64,000 bases of DNA from DASUNP01 sp963728545 (GTDB taxonomy: Bacteria; Acidobacteriota; Blastocatellia; UBA7656), in NCBI GenBank assembly GCA_963728545.1, contig CAVSKO010000002.1, forward strand, positions 3,968,001-4,032,000. The letters run 5' to 3'. The notes under the pieces are model-generated. The model saw nothing but the letters and a program-made list of their open reading frames with translations. It was not told the DNA's origin and made no database searches. Below are positions 7,661 to 18,320 of the stretch, piece after piece. Positions within the stretch are counted from its first letter, which is position 1. Every line of letters starts with the position of its first letter. The translations under genes and the position numbers were made by a program.

Positions 7661-9448
7661 ATGACTAGGTATTTTATCTACTGTCGTAAATCATCAGAAG
7701 CTGAAGATAAGCAGATCCTTTCCATAGAATCTCAGGAACGAGAGCTTACGGATTATGCAAAACAGGAAGGACTAACTATCGCCGGCGTGCTGAAAGAAGA
7801 AAAAACCGCCCACAAACGAGGGAGGCTTGTTTTTGGCAAGCTGATGACTGCTCTGGAGCGGCACAAAGCCGAAGGGCTTTTGGTCTGGCAACCGAATCGT
7901 CTGGCCAGGAATGCATATGACGGTGGCTGGCTCATTACTGCAATGGATGAGGGCTGGTTGAAAGAAATAAGGACACCATTTAAGACCTACCACAATACGC
8001 CGGAGGATAAGTTCTTCTTGCAGCTTGAGTTTGGGATGGCAAAAAAGGACTCAGACGATAAGAGCGTGAATGTGAAGCGTGGCCTGAGCGCGAAGATTCG
8101 TATGGGCTGGCGCCCTGGCGTTTCGCCGCTTGGCTATCTCAATGACAAAACCAAAGAGCGTGGGGACAGGGATATCATTGTAGACCCTGAGCGATTTCCT
8201 TTAGTGCGGCAGATATTCGATCTGTTCCTTACCGGCAAGTATTCGGTTAGCCAGATCTGTGATATAGCAAATAACAACTGGGGGTTACGAACCCGGCAGA
8301 CCAAAAGGATGGGAGGAAAGCCACTATCGCTCTCGCACATCTACCACATTCTCATCGAACCATTCTATTACGGGTATTTCTACTGGGGTGGTGAGTTGGT
8401 GAAAGGAAGCCACCAGCCCATGATTTCCGTGTCTGAGTACGACCACGTCCAGAAGTTACTGGGCAGGAAAGGACGGCCTAGGCTAAAACGGCACATCTTT
8501 GCCTTTAGCGGAATGATCCGTTGCGGGGAGTGTGGCGCTATGGTCACTGCTGAAGAGAAGCGACAGGTCATTTGCTCGCAGTGCAAGCACAAGTTCTCTT
8601 ACGTTAATAGAGATGACTGTCCCCAGTGCAAAAGCAAGATCGATGAAATGAAGGAGCCTGTGTTCCTGCACTATGTGTACTACCGCTGCACTAAGAGGCG
8701 GAACCCGAGGTGTACCCAAAAATACATCAAGGCAGAAGAGCTAGAGAAGCAGATAGACCAAGCCTTGGCGAAGTTTCAGGTAAGTATAAGGTTTAGAGAT
8801 TTGGCGCTGAAACTAATCCGCGACTACTACCGCAACAGCAAAGCAGTCCAAGAAAATGTCGCCGAGTCTCTGTCGAAATCATACAACGATGTTCAAGTGC
8901 GACTGACGAACTTACTTAACCTCAAGCTTTCGCCACTCAATACAAACGGCGGCTTGTTGAGCGATGAGGAGTATGTTCAGCAGAAGGACTTGCTGATGCA
9001 GGAAAAGCATCGGATTGAAGAGAAGCTACGAGATCAGGGGCAATCGTTTGAAGACTGGATGAAACTTTGCGAGAAGGCTTTTGATTTTGCCGTACATGCC
9101 CGGTGCTGGTTTTATGAAGGGGATTGGGAAACAAAAAGGATGATCTTGTCTTCTCTTGGTTCGAACCTAATCTTGTTGAACAAAAAAGTCGCGATAAAGC
9201 TAGAGAATCCGCTGCTTGTCGCTGTAGAGAAGGCAGTAAATGATACTCCCGAGAGGTCGTCTGATTTTGCTACGCTCGAACCTGAAAGAGCGCTTGTATC
9301 TACAAGACGAAATGAGATTTTGGAGAGCAAGATTCCTGACTTGCTGCGGGGCTTGAATGACGTTCGAACCTTGTGGTTTCTGTCAGATGAACGATGGGTG
9401 TTTGAGGTCTACACTCCGAAGTCTGACACGATAAGGATAGCAGCTTAG
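7661..9448 (+). CDS. Large serine recombinase / integrase
   Basis: 595 aa. The resolvase-type catalytic domain starts at YFIYCRKSSE, with Ser11 the likely nucleophile, and LVWQPNRLARN holds the active-site arginine region. A recombinase domain follows (GWRPGVSPLGYLND ... HIYHILIEPFYYGYFYW), then a zinc beta-ribbon with CGECG and an additional pair of knuckles (ICSQC, CPQC) before YRCTKRRNPRC, and a coiled-coil C-terminal region. The family catalyses attP x attB integration and excision through a covalent Ser-DNA link. This is the only recombinase of its kind in the window and marks the 4.9-9.5 kb segment as a likely integrative element. No att core could be recognised. Confidence 0.9.
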   Translation: MTRYFIYCRKSSEAEDKQILSIESQERELTDYAKQEGLTIAGVLKEEKTAHKRGRLVFGKLMTALERHKAEGLLVWQPNRLARNAYDGGWLITAMDEGWLKEIRTPFKTYHNTPEDKFFLQLEFGMAKKDSDDKSVNVKRGLSAKIRMGWRPGVSPLGYLNDKTKERGDRDIIVDPERFPLVRQIFDLFLTGKYSVSQICDIANNNWGLRTRQTKRMGGKPLSLSHIYHILIEPFYYGYFYWGGELVKGSHQPMISVSEYDHVQKLLGRKGRPRLKRHIFAFSGMIRCGECGAMVTAEEKRQVICSQCKHKFSYVNRDDCPQCKSKIDEMKEPVFLHYVYYRCTKRRNPRCTQKYIKAEELEKQIDQALAKFQVSIRFRDLALKLIRDYYRNSKAVQENVAESLSKSYNDVQVRLTNLLNLKLSPLNTNGGLLSDEEYVQQKDLLMQEKHRIEEKLRDQGQSFEDWMKLCEKAFDFAVHARCWFYEGDWETKRMILSSLGSNLILLNKKVAIKLENPLLVAVEKAVNDTPERSSDFATLEPERALVSTRRNEILESKIPDLLRGLNDVRTLWFLSDERWVFEVYTPKSDTIRIAA

Positions 9449-9469
9449 TTGAAGAGCGAAAGGGAGATA

Positions 9470-10171
9470 TTATGAGGATTGTTGTAGAAGAGGATCTAGT
9501 ATCTCTTTAACTTCTAAAAGGCTTCCTGCTTCTTTCCATGCGACATTCTTTAGGACTTCAGGCTTATCTAGTCCAACTATAATCCCTCTGCCAGTTTCGG
9601 TAAAAATTCCTACATCGTTGCTGCTATCACCTAGGGCTATTATGTTATGTGGCTCTAGCGACTTCTTTTTACAGAAGGCGTGTAGGTGCTCCACTTTTTG
9701 CCGAGATTCATCATGAGGAAAGTCAAAGTCGGTAAGGTTACCCTCGTCATCAAATACTAACTTACTGTTCGCGTAATAATCCGAAACGGAAAACTTTTTG
9801 GCAACTATCTCTGCGTACATGCTCATTGATCCAGTAATAAAGGCAATATGTAGATCTTTCTCTTTTAGGAAATCGATAAGTTCTCGTGCTTCAGGGAATA
9901 CTGACCAACTCTCAAAAATACTTCTCAGTTTTAGTTGGGTAGCATTGCCTGTTGTCTGCCAAAACTTTATAAATTTTTTTCTCGAATCTTCGTATGATAC
10001 TTTACCTCCTTTGAAATCTTCAAAGAACATAGCTTTATGTTCTTCAACAGAGCCGCCGAGATCTCTTGTCATTGCAAGCCAAGAGTTTGTATGCGGAGTT
10101 ACCGTACCATCAATATCGAAGACTACTGCTTTGATTTTTTCCATTGCTGCGGAGACTGGACGATTTTCCAA
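9470..10171 (-). CDS. HAD-IB-like phosphatase
   Basis: All four HAD motifs are visible: I AVVFDIDGTVTPH (nucleophile Asp), II AFITGS, III a lysine around ESRQKVEHL, and IV ALGDSSNDVGIF. The helical cap after motif I and the overall length (225-233 aa) fit the HAD-IB subfamily (SerB-like phosphoserine phosphatases and relatives). Two starts are possible: 10171 or 10144 (MEKIKAVVFDIDG). The second is preferred because the first nine codons overlap a remnant of another gene on the plus strand. The substrate cannot be told. Convergent with the recombinase gene (21-bp gap). Confidence 0.8.
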   Translation of the reverse strand: MENRPVSAAMEKIKAVVFDIDGTVTPHTNSWLAMTRDLGGSVEEHKAMFFEDFKGGKVSYEDSRKKFIKFWQTTGNATQLKLRSIFESWSVFPEARELIDFLKEKDLHIAFITGSMSMYAEIVAKKFSVSDYYANSKLVFDDEGNLTDFDFPHDESRQKVEHLHAFCKKKSLEPHNIIALGDSSNDVGIFTETGRGIIVGLDKPEVLKNVAWKEAGSLLEVKEILDPLLQQSS

Positions 10172-10302
10172 TTAGTTTAAGTATACAAAAGATTCTCCAT
10201 GATTTCTTTGGAGTTTTAGAGTTTCCTGAAACGACCGCAGAGACGGCTGAGTACTTTGTGATGAAGTTGTCTGAAGAGTATACCCTTGCAAACGCCGCAT
10301 AA
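10144..10302 (+). pseudogene. ORF-tail remnant, copy 1
   Basis: On the plus strand an open stretch translates as RRLDDFPISLS, QKILHDFFGVLEFPETT and ends SEEYTLANAA followed by a stop (10300-10302). It aligns with the small ORF at 17925-18128 (WQDDFPENLS, NFLHEFLGVMEFPQTT, CEDHTLTLAA). There is no start, and it runs into the HAD gene on the other strand, so it is a 3' fragment. A hairpin with arms AATTTGCT/AGCAAATT follows at about 10311-10335. See copies 2 and 3. Confidence 0.6.
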
Positions 10303-10403
10303 AAGGTGGGCTAATTTGCTGTCGATAGCAAATTTTGACCCGTCTTCGATTTGTTCTGCTCAAGAATAGAGCCTTGTTATCCTAGCCCAAGAGAACCTGC
10401 AGG

Positions 10404-10447
10404 AAAGGGTATTAAACTTGCCGCCGGCGGCAAGTTTAATACCCTTT
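10404..10447. repeat. 44-nt perfect palindrome
   Basis: A perfect inverted repeat with no loop, centred at 10425/10426: left arm AAAGGGTATTAAACTTGCCG plus CC, then its exact reverse complement, followed by TTATTTATG. It lies 124 bp upstream of the Avs-like gene. It could be a bidirectional terminator (arms rich in A/T ends, GC core) insulating the defence gene, or a protein-binding palindrome. The core TTGCCG/CGGCAA resembles the hairpins after ORF-tail copies 2 and 3. Confidence 0.8.
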
Positions 10448-13179
10448 ATTTATGAAACTTAACCATTTTATTAATATTTTATTGCCCCTGTTTTATAATC
10501 GGGGAAAAAGTTCTATCCTTAAACGGTCTGGCGTACTCGTTTTAACACACTTTTGTGAAGCCTGCGGCAAATGGATAAAGGAATAAAAATAGATAAGGTT
10601 AGAGCCTCTCGTGATGGCCATGAGTATCACGAGGCATGGACGGGCCGTAAAGCGCTCCAACTCTTGCGCCCCGACAGCAACCTCGTTGCGATTGCCATAG
10701 AAAGGGCTCTCCCCGAACGATCAGGCAGGCGCTTCCGCCCAAACCATCGAGATTGCGGACGTTGTCCTTTACTATGGCGGCAGACCAACATTCGAAGAGA
10801 CGGCGCGGACGATCTTCGTGCAGTTCAAGTATTCAGTGGCCTTCAAAGACGAGGATTTTCGTGCAAGCCATGCGAAGAAGACAATTCAAAAATTTGCAGA
10901 GACCTACCGGGAATACAAGAACAAGTATGGCGCCAAGGCCGTAAATAAGAAACTCGATTTTCAACTCGTCACGAATCAACCTATCTATGAGTCGCTTCTC
11001 AAGGCTGTCGAGGCTATCGCGAAAGGATCTCCACGAACGGGCGAGGTCGAACAACAAGCGAAGCAGTTTATAGCGGCATCGAGCCTTAGCGGGAATGAGC
11101 TAGCCTCCTTTGCCGGGAAGTGCAAGTTCATCGGTCGCTCTGGCAGCTTACCGGCAACAAAGGATGAACTCGAAAGCCTGCTTGTTGACTGGTCTGCAAC
11201 GAGCGACACAATTGCTTCGACGCGCCTTGGTCGCTTAAGGGAAATGGTTCGCGAAAAAGCCGGATATGCTGGCACTAACCAAAACCTCATCACGCGAACA
11301 GACATCTTGGCGGCCCTAAAGATTGGTGACCCCGTGGATCTGCTGCCCTGCGAGTCGGCGCTTTCGGACGTAGGGGAAGTTCTAGAACGCGAGCAGCTAG
11401 CGGAAGCTACAACCTTAATCGAATCCCTCCGGATTCCGCTGCTCATCCATGCTGCAGGAGGCGTGGGCAAGACCGTCTTCATGGATAGCCTGGCAGCCAA
11501 GATGCGCGAGCGCTGCGAAGTTGTGTTCTTTGATTGCTTTGGCGGCGGTGCCTACCGGTCGCCAGAGGATGTACGGCATTTGCCCAAGAAAGGCCTCATT
11601 CATATCGCCAACACGCTTGCATTCAGAGGTCTTTGCGATCCTATGCTACCGGAAAGCCCAGATGTCGAATCCCTACTTCGCACGTTCAGGCGGCGACTCA
11701 TCCAGTGTGTCAATACGATTTCAAGAGCAACACCTGGAAGGGGACTGGCGCTATTCATAGACGCCATCGACAACGCTGAAATAGCCGCGCGCCAGCGCAG
11801 CGAGGATTGTTTCCCGATCAAACTGCTTGAGAGCTTACACACCAAGCCTATTCCGGGGCTTCATCTCATTGTCTCCTGCAGGACGGAGCGCAAGCCTGCC
11901 ACCTACGCAAAGTACCATGAACTCGAATTGCGTCGTTTCAACATAACCGAGACGATCGCTTTCCTGAGAGCGCGTCTTAAGAACGTCTCCCAGGCCGAGA
12001 TAAACGTCGCGCAGGCGCGCTCGGGCGGCAATCCGCGCGTTCTGAGCTATCTTGTCTTTAGCGGTCGAGGTCTTCTTGATGAGTCGGAGATCAACAGGAA
12101 AATCGAGTTGGATGAACTTATTGAGGGCAGGATTGCAGATGCACTTGCCGCAGCACTCGAACGCGGGTACAAACAGACGGACATTGATGCCTTTCTCGCC
12201 GGTCTTGCGGTGCTGCCGCCGCCCGTGCCGCTTGACGAATACGCCGGGGCACATGGCCTTGAGCCGAGCACGATTGAAAGCTTCGCCTCCGACATGTTTC
12301 CGTTGCTTGAGCGCTCGAACCAAGGGTTGATGTTTAAAGACGAGCCCACGGAGACGCTCGTTCGCAAACAATATGCATCATCTAAGGAGCCACTACGCCG
12401 CCTCGCTGAAAACTTAGATGCACGGCAAGACACATCTGTCTATGCTGCGCGAGCTCTCCCTGGGCTTTTGCATGAGTTGGACGATGGTGAGAGGCTTTTC
12501 TCACTCGCATTTGACAACCGCATCCCTGCAGCAATAACGAGTACAGTCGGCAAGAGGAACGTACGCTATGCAAGGCTAAAGGCGGCGACACTGTATGCCG
12601 CGATGAGCAAGGATTCCAATCGTCTTGTACGACTCCTGCTGGAGCTGTCCACTATTGCCGCCGTCGATCAACGTGGGGCTGCTTACATCCTCGATCACCC
12701 GGACCTCGTTGTTGCCGCCAAGGACGTTGATGCAACCCGACGTCTTTTTGAGACGCGAACCGGCTGGCCTGGCACCCGTCACGCGAGGCTCGCGATTGCC
12801 AATACACTTTCCGGCGAATCCGACGAAGCCTACCGTCATGCCATCGCAGCTGACGAATGGATTGACCATTATAGAAGAACCAGGAGTGATCACTGGGGGA
12901 ACGAGCCTAGGCCTGAGCGCCCTGACATTGCCGCTATACCATTCTTCTTGGTTACGGAAAGCAAAGCTAAGAATGCTGCCCAGTTCTTAAAGGGGTGGCT
13001 AGATTGGTATGCATACGAGGTTTGCGAATACATCTTTGGTTACTTACATCTTGCGCAGTCGATAAGGTCCTTGCCGCCTCGCCTGTTAACCGACTTCATT
13101 GACGCCCTGAGTGAAATCGGCCCGTTGACCGCTTCTCTTTCTTTTCATGAGCTTTCAAAACCGAAGCGCAAAGAACTTA

Positions 13180-14077
13180 GAGCTGGTTGCAAAATTAAAA
13201 GGAGCGAAGGAAAAAACAGAATAAGATAGAGGATCGAAACCTTCAAAGGGGTAAGCCGTATGTCCGACTCGATCCTCTCCGATCAATTATGGCAACGCAT
13301 TGAGCCACTGCTGCCGAAGAAGAAGAGACGCAACATTCAACATGCGGGTAGAAAGCCAGTTGATCCGCGCAAGGTGATGACAGGCATCCTATTCGTTCTT
13401 CGGACCGGAATTCCGTGGAAATCTCTTCCTGCAACGAGCGATTTTCCTTCGGGTCATACCTGCCGCCGCAGACTCATCGAATGGGAGCGGCGAGGCGTCT
13501 GGAAGCAGCTTTGGCAAAGCATCCTTGCTGAACTTCAGTCCGAAGGGCAACTCGATTGGGAGCGGGGTGTGGTTGACAGTTCCAGTGTGAGAGCAGGCCA
13601 CGGGGGCGAGAAAACCGGCAAAAACCCCGTGGATCGGAGCAAACTGGGCAGCAAGCATCATCTGCTGGTGGAGGGCCAAGGCGTTCCACTCTCGATGAGT
13701 TTGACGGGCGCGAACCGGCATGACATCACACAACTGATGATGTTAGTGGAGAGTATTCCACAGGTGCGTGGCAGGCGTGGGCACCCGCGCCAGAAACCGA
13801 AAAAGCTGCAAGGGGATCGGGCCTATGACAGCGAACCACATCGCCGGGCACTGAAAAAAAAGGGATCAAGCCGCTGTTAGCAAAGCGAAGGACTGAACAT
13901 GGGAGCGGACTGGGAAAAACGAGATGGGTCGTCGAGCGCTCGCTGTCCTGGCTGCATCAGTTCAGAAAGCTGAGGATGCGTGAAGAAACAAAAGGCTCCA
14001 CTCATGAAGCACTCATGCTGTTGGCTTGTGGCATCATCGCGCATCAATTTCTGAAAAGTTAATTTTGCAACCAGCTC
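13180..14077 (+). mobile_element. IS5-family element in the Avs-like gene
   Basis: Inverted ends GAGCTGGTTGCAAAATTAA (13180 on) and its reverse complement (to 14077), with the 3-bp target duplication TTA at 13177-13179 and 14078-14080. 898 bp. Size, TNA-type duplication and two-frame transposase fit the IS427/IS1031 side of the IS5 family. Removal rejoins KPKRKEL to IRKLAKLCSK in frame. Confidence 0.92.
13260..14062 (+). CDS. IS5-family transposase (two frames, programmed frameshift likely)
   Basis: The first frame (13260-13880) holds the N-terminal DUF4096-like region (LSDQLWQRIEPLLP, GILFVLRTGIPWKSLP) and the first catalytic Asp (GVVDSSSVRAG). An A8 run at 13854-13861 followed by GGG is a classical slippery site; in the other frame the protein continues with GLGKTRWVVERSLSWLHQ, carrying the catalytic Glu, and ends LACGIIAHQFLKS at 14062. 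This arrangement is known for IS427-group transposases, so the break is probably programmed and not damage. Confidence 0.85.
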
Positions 14078-17000
14078 TTATTAGAAAGCTTGCCAAGTTG
14101 TGTAGTAAGACGTCAAAACTTACGCTATCAGAATCTTATCAGCGCCACAGTACCTACCAACTCCAAGACGGATTGCGCAAGGCAGCGGCGATGGCCTTGT
14201 CCGCTGGCTTGAATGCCGAGGCTTTAGCGATATCCCTGCGCGCCCCTCATAGGCACCCGGGGAGTTGGTCATTCCGTGATTTCTATTCCGGCGACGTTTT
14301 TCCGTTTGTATTTCGTGTAGCTCTAGTTGCGGCTGCGAAAGGGGCGACTCTTCATGAAAAGGATCTTCTGCCTCAGAGGCTTACATCAATCTGTTCTCGC
14401 ATCAGCAGAACGGTTACAGGAGGAGAGTTTCGCAAGAAGTCAAAGGAAAGTTTGTCCAAGTACTGTCAAAAAAAACCTAAAGAAGGTAATGAAGCCAAGC
14501 CAACGATGGAGTTGAGCTACGATGAGCGTCAGGAACTTGAGCGATTTATAGATCGGCGTCTGGAACCGCTTCTGTTACTCACGAAAGCGCTCTCAGTTGT
14601 CCTCGCTGCGCCTGCGCGAAACGTTGACAAAGCATTTGCCGGACTGCTCAAGGCTTGGGAGGAAGCCCGAAAGAACCGCGATCCTTATCAAACCGGAGAG
14701 ACCAGCCATTTCTTCCGGCTCCTTGGCTTTGATGCGGTCCTCTTCGCCCTCTGGGTGCGTCCTGAACTCAAGCCGGCATCGGTCGAGGGCTTCCTCACGA
14801 CACTTCAGGGCCAAGGCATTGGAGCGCACAATCTTGTAGAGATCGTTTCTATTCTTGCCAGGAGACCGCCGCTGCACCATTTGGCGGGCGCACAGGCAAT
14901 TAAGGCGCGAAGCCTTATCGAGGCTGAGCACGACGTGACTTCTCGATCATCGCTTTTTGCCAGTCTAGGCAGGGCTATACTTCCTGCCAGCGCTGACGAG
15001 GCCGCAGTATATTTCCGTGAAGGGCTAGAACAAATGGATGCGATCGGCTCGGGGGACTATACGTTCACCAATGAGCTTCTCCTGTTTGCCTCTTCAATCA
15101 AGGGTGAAGAACTCAATGATCGTGACTTCCACACCTTAAGTAATATATGTGAACTCAATATCGGGGAACCGGATAAATTCTTCTGGGGGGCTTACGGGCG
15201 TGGCCTTTCAAGAGTGGCCGGCCCTAGGGGGTTGGCTAAGCTCAGCCGCTGGGACGACCGCTCGACAGTCTCCCTGGAGTACACTCTGTTACCGTACCTG
15301 ATAGCTCTTGTTGAAGACGAGAAACTGAGTCCCAAAGACGCGCTGGCACTCAACCGTCTCGCCGATCCTATCGAATTCCATGTTGCCGGCACAGCGCAAT
15401 TCGCTCAGGCAATCCGCAAGAAGGCCGGACCCGATCCCGATATTATTTTAGAACTCATTCAGCAGTTTGAAGACAACAATCCTGGTATCCGGATGCCTGG
15501 CACTGTTGAAGTCCTTGCCGCACTCGCCAAGGATGTCCTCGGGCCCTCCTCAGAAACGGCTAAGTACCTCTCTGCCGCTCATAAACACTATGCCAATGTG
15601 GTGGACGCGCGAAATGAACACATGAATTATTCGAGTGCACCTAGCGTGCGAATGCGCAAGCACGCAGATCACGTAGATCGGCAAAACCGCGATGAGATGA
15701 CTCGCCTTGTTACCACTACTAACCCCACAGATGCAACTTCGCTTTCACTGGCAATCAACGCATTTAATAGCCTGCAGAATGCATACCAATTAAAAGACAC
15801 TTTCTTCTTTTCGCTTCGCGCAAAGGTGCCCTTTAGCGCACGCGCGCAATATATCCGGGATATCTGTGCCCTGGAGCACCTTTCCTTTTATTGGAAGGTT
15901 GGGGAGTTGCAGGACTGTAAGGAAGCGTGGGCGTCGTCGTCCGCTGCGCTGGACGAAGTCTATAGGAACCTGGCCATTCGACTGATCCACCTTCATGTTG
16001 ATGACCTGGTAGATTACGGAACCCTTTCAAATTCAAAGCTCATCGAGATTTCCGACCTCACAGGTGTTCCTGTTGCCGATCTTATCCTTGAGCTCATCAA
16101 AGCCTTTGCCCGACCGGATAGTTCAGTCCCTGGCGCTGTATGGCTTGCATTCGCCTCCTTCATCTGTCCCCAGGCTGATGATGGTCAGGCGCAACTTGCG
16201 CTTGCCAGACTGCTAGGTAGTGAGGCTGCCAAGCTCGCAGATAATGTCGCCGACGGGCCCTGGTTCAATGGTCTTTATCCAAACGATGATATTACAGCAA
16301 TTGAATCGGGACTTGTTTGGCGTGTCCTGGGCTCCCCAGACGCCGAAGATCGGTGGCGAGCCGCACATAGTATTCGGTGTTTCGCAAGGTTTGGGCGGTG
16401 GGAAGTACTCGATTCTCTGGCTCGAAACCTTAGCGCTACAGGGGCTGGGCCATTTCAGGATTCCAAGCTAGCGTTCTTCTACATGCATGCTAGACTTTGG
16501 TTGCTCATAGCGTTCGCAAGATTGGCACTTGACTATCCAAAACAAATCGCGCGCTACAAGGATGAACTTCTATCAATTGTCACCGAGGAGGAAGACCCAC
16601 ACGTACTCATGCGCCACTTTGCGGCGCGCGCGCTCATGTCCTGTATAGATGCCGGAGAGCTCAAGTTAGACGCCGGTACGGAAGATCGCCTGCGCAAGGC
16701 TGATCTATCACTGCATCCCCGACTTCAGGAGAAGATAAGGAAAGGTGGAGGTTTCTACCAAGGCCGTCCATCTTCTGCTCCGAAACCTGAGTTCGAGTTT
16801 CATCTCGACTACGATTTTCATAAGCACGACATAAATAATCTAAGCCATATCTTTGGCAAGGCATGCTGGGAAGTGGAGGATATGATGTCTGCGATTGTTC
16901 ATCAAATTGATCCAGATGTAACCAGCATGTATGCAACCGGTGGCAGAGAATCACCGTTTCAGCGCCGCTACGACGGCTTGACCACCGGATATCACACACA

Positions 17001-17924
17001 CGGCCAGCAACTTGGATGGCACGCACTTTTTCTCGCCGCTGGGAAGCTTCTGGCGAGGTTTCCGGTTACCAATGACTGGTGGTACGAGGATAATCCCTGG
17101 AGTGAGTGGCTGGGCCGATATCTTCTCACGCGAAAAGATGGGCTATGGCTTTCCGATGGGACAGACAGAACGCCCCTTGATGCAGCCGTCATTCTTCTCG
17201 AAAAGACAAAGAAGGGGATTACACTCACAGGTAACCCTGACAAGCTCCTACAACTTGCTGGTGTTACGTCCCGCATTGGCAAATACCTCATTGTCGAGGG
17301 GAGCTGGTCGTCGGCAGATAACATCAGAGTTGAAATTTCATCTGCCTTGGTTCCTTCAGATAAAGCTGTGCGGCTTGCACGAAAACTTATTCGCGAGGAT
17401 CCCTTTACCGTATGGCTTCCTGTTTTCCAGGGAACAGAAGACGATTACGAATACCAGATAGGGGAAAAGAGCGCGTACCTTCCATGGGTCGTCTCTCCGT
17501 CCGGTGAGACCCGGCTTGATGAGCACGATCCCTATGGTGTCTCTCGCGGAAACTACAGGCCACGTCTGGCACGTGGGTTCGCTGCTTTATGCTCACTTTC
17601 TACCGATGACCCGTTTGGCCGAGTATGGCGGGACAAACAGGGCAAGCCAATGTTATATGCACAGGCTTGGGGCAGGGAAGATAAATATAGTGAACACGGT
17701 TCGCGTTCAGGGCTTTGGCTGTTTTGTGCGTCATCGGTGCTCAGAAAGGTATTGACTAAATACGATAAAGACCTGCTTGTGCTCATCAAGCTGCAACGCT
17801 ACGAGAAAGAGTCATCTTATCGGGACAGCAAGTGGACACACAGCATCGCTGTTGCCCGGATCACTAGAACGCTAGACCTTGAGTATTTCAAGGGACGCAT
17901 AAATCACCTTCATAAGTCCAAATA

Positions 17925-18128
17925 TTGAGCGGCAACCGCATCCCACGTATTGTACTTACCCTCCGCTGGCAGGACGATTTTCCAGAAAATCTCTCACCTC
18001 AAAGCATAGCAAACTTCCTCCACGAGTTTTTGGGAGTTATGGAATTTCCACAGACTACTTCTGAGGTTGCTGCGAAATTTGCTTCTATGCAATTGTGTGA
18101 AGATCATACTCTGACTCTGGCTGCGTAA
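17925..18128 (+). CDS. Small ORF overlapping the Avs-like stop (ORF-tail copy 2)
   Basis: The TTG at 17925 overlaps the TGA of the Avs-like gene by two bases, a possible translational coupling. The 67-aa product contains LRWQDDFPENLS, NFLHEFLGVMEFPQTT and ends EDHTLTLAA. Two partial copies of this sequence exist at 10144-10302 and 20731-20793, and all lack an obvious N-terminal domain. It may be a genuine small partner of the defence gene or the 3' tail of a larger lost gene that was captured at each junction. Function unknown. Confidence 0.5.
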   Translation: MSGNRIPRIVLTLRWQDDFPENLSPQSIANFLHEFLGVMEFPQTTSEVAAKFASMQLCEDHTLTLAA

Positions 18129-18133
18129 AAGAG

Positions 18134-18163
18134 GGGAAATTTGCCGGAAGCGGCAAACTCCCG
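18134..18163 (+). terminator. Hairpin after ORF-tail copy 2
   Basis: Stem TTTGCCG/CGGCAAA with a GAAG loop, extended by GGGG/CTCCC. No U-run follows. The same hairpin core follows copy 3 (20807-20822), so it is part of a repeated module, not just a terminator. Confidence 0.5.
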
Positions 18164-18256
18164 TCGCCAGAAATATACCTAGATCAATAATCTCAAACAA
18201 TTCGATTTAAGCGGGTTATCTCAATTAGAATTCCCGAAACCAGCTTTTAATACAAT

Positions 18257-18312
18257 TTGACATATTCAAAGTTAACCCGCATACTTTGAATATAAGTATT
18301 TATATTCCAAGT
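18257..18312 (+). promoter_or_regulatory. Promoter with overlapping inverted repeats before fic
   Basis: TTGACA at 18257-18262 with AT-rich -10 candidates (TACTTT at 18282, TATAAG at 18291). Two inverted repeats overlap this region: ATTCAAAG (18264) with CTTTGAAT (18284), and CTTTGAATATAA with TTTATATTCCAAG (to 18312). They share the half-site CTTTGAAT, which suggests cooperative binding of a repressor, plausibly the Fic protein itself through its C-terminal winged helix. Confidence 0.5.
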
Positions 18313-18320
18313 TTACTCGC

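Larger units (their letters stand above)
10571..17928 (+). pseudogene. Giant Avs-like STAND NTPase with N-terminal Cap4-like nuclease, frameshifted and IS-interrupted
   Basis: Restored length is 2151 aa after removing one A near 10701-10703 and the IS5-family element with one TTA; the arithmetic closes exactly in frame. The N-terminal ~100 residues resemble a PD-(D/E)XK nuclease of the DUF4297/Cap4 type: KVRASRDGHEYHEAW, then EIADVVLYYGG and IFVQFKYS. A STAND/NACHT-like NTPase follows, with Walker A AAGGVGKT (about 296) and Walker B LALFIDAID (about 392). The remaining ~1500 residues are helical, probably a repeat sensor. In the AVAST (Avs) family such proteins recognise phage proteins, oligomerise and unleash the nuclease. 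The present gene cannot make the full protein: the frameshift separates the nuclease start, and the IS cuts after about residue 870. ORFs 10818-13229 and 14026-17928 remain. Confidence 0.75.
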
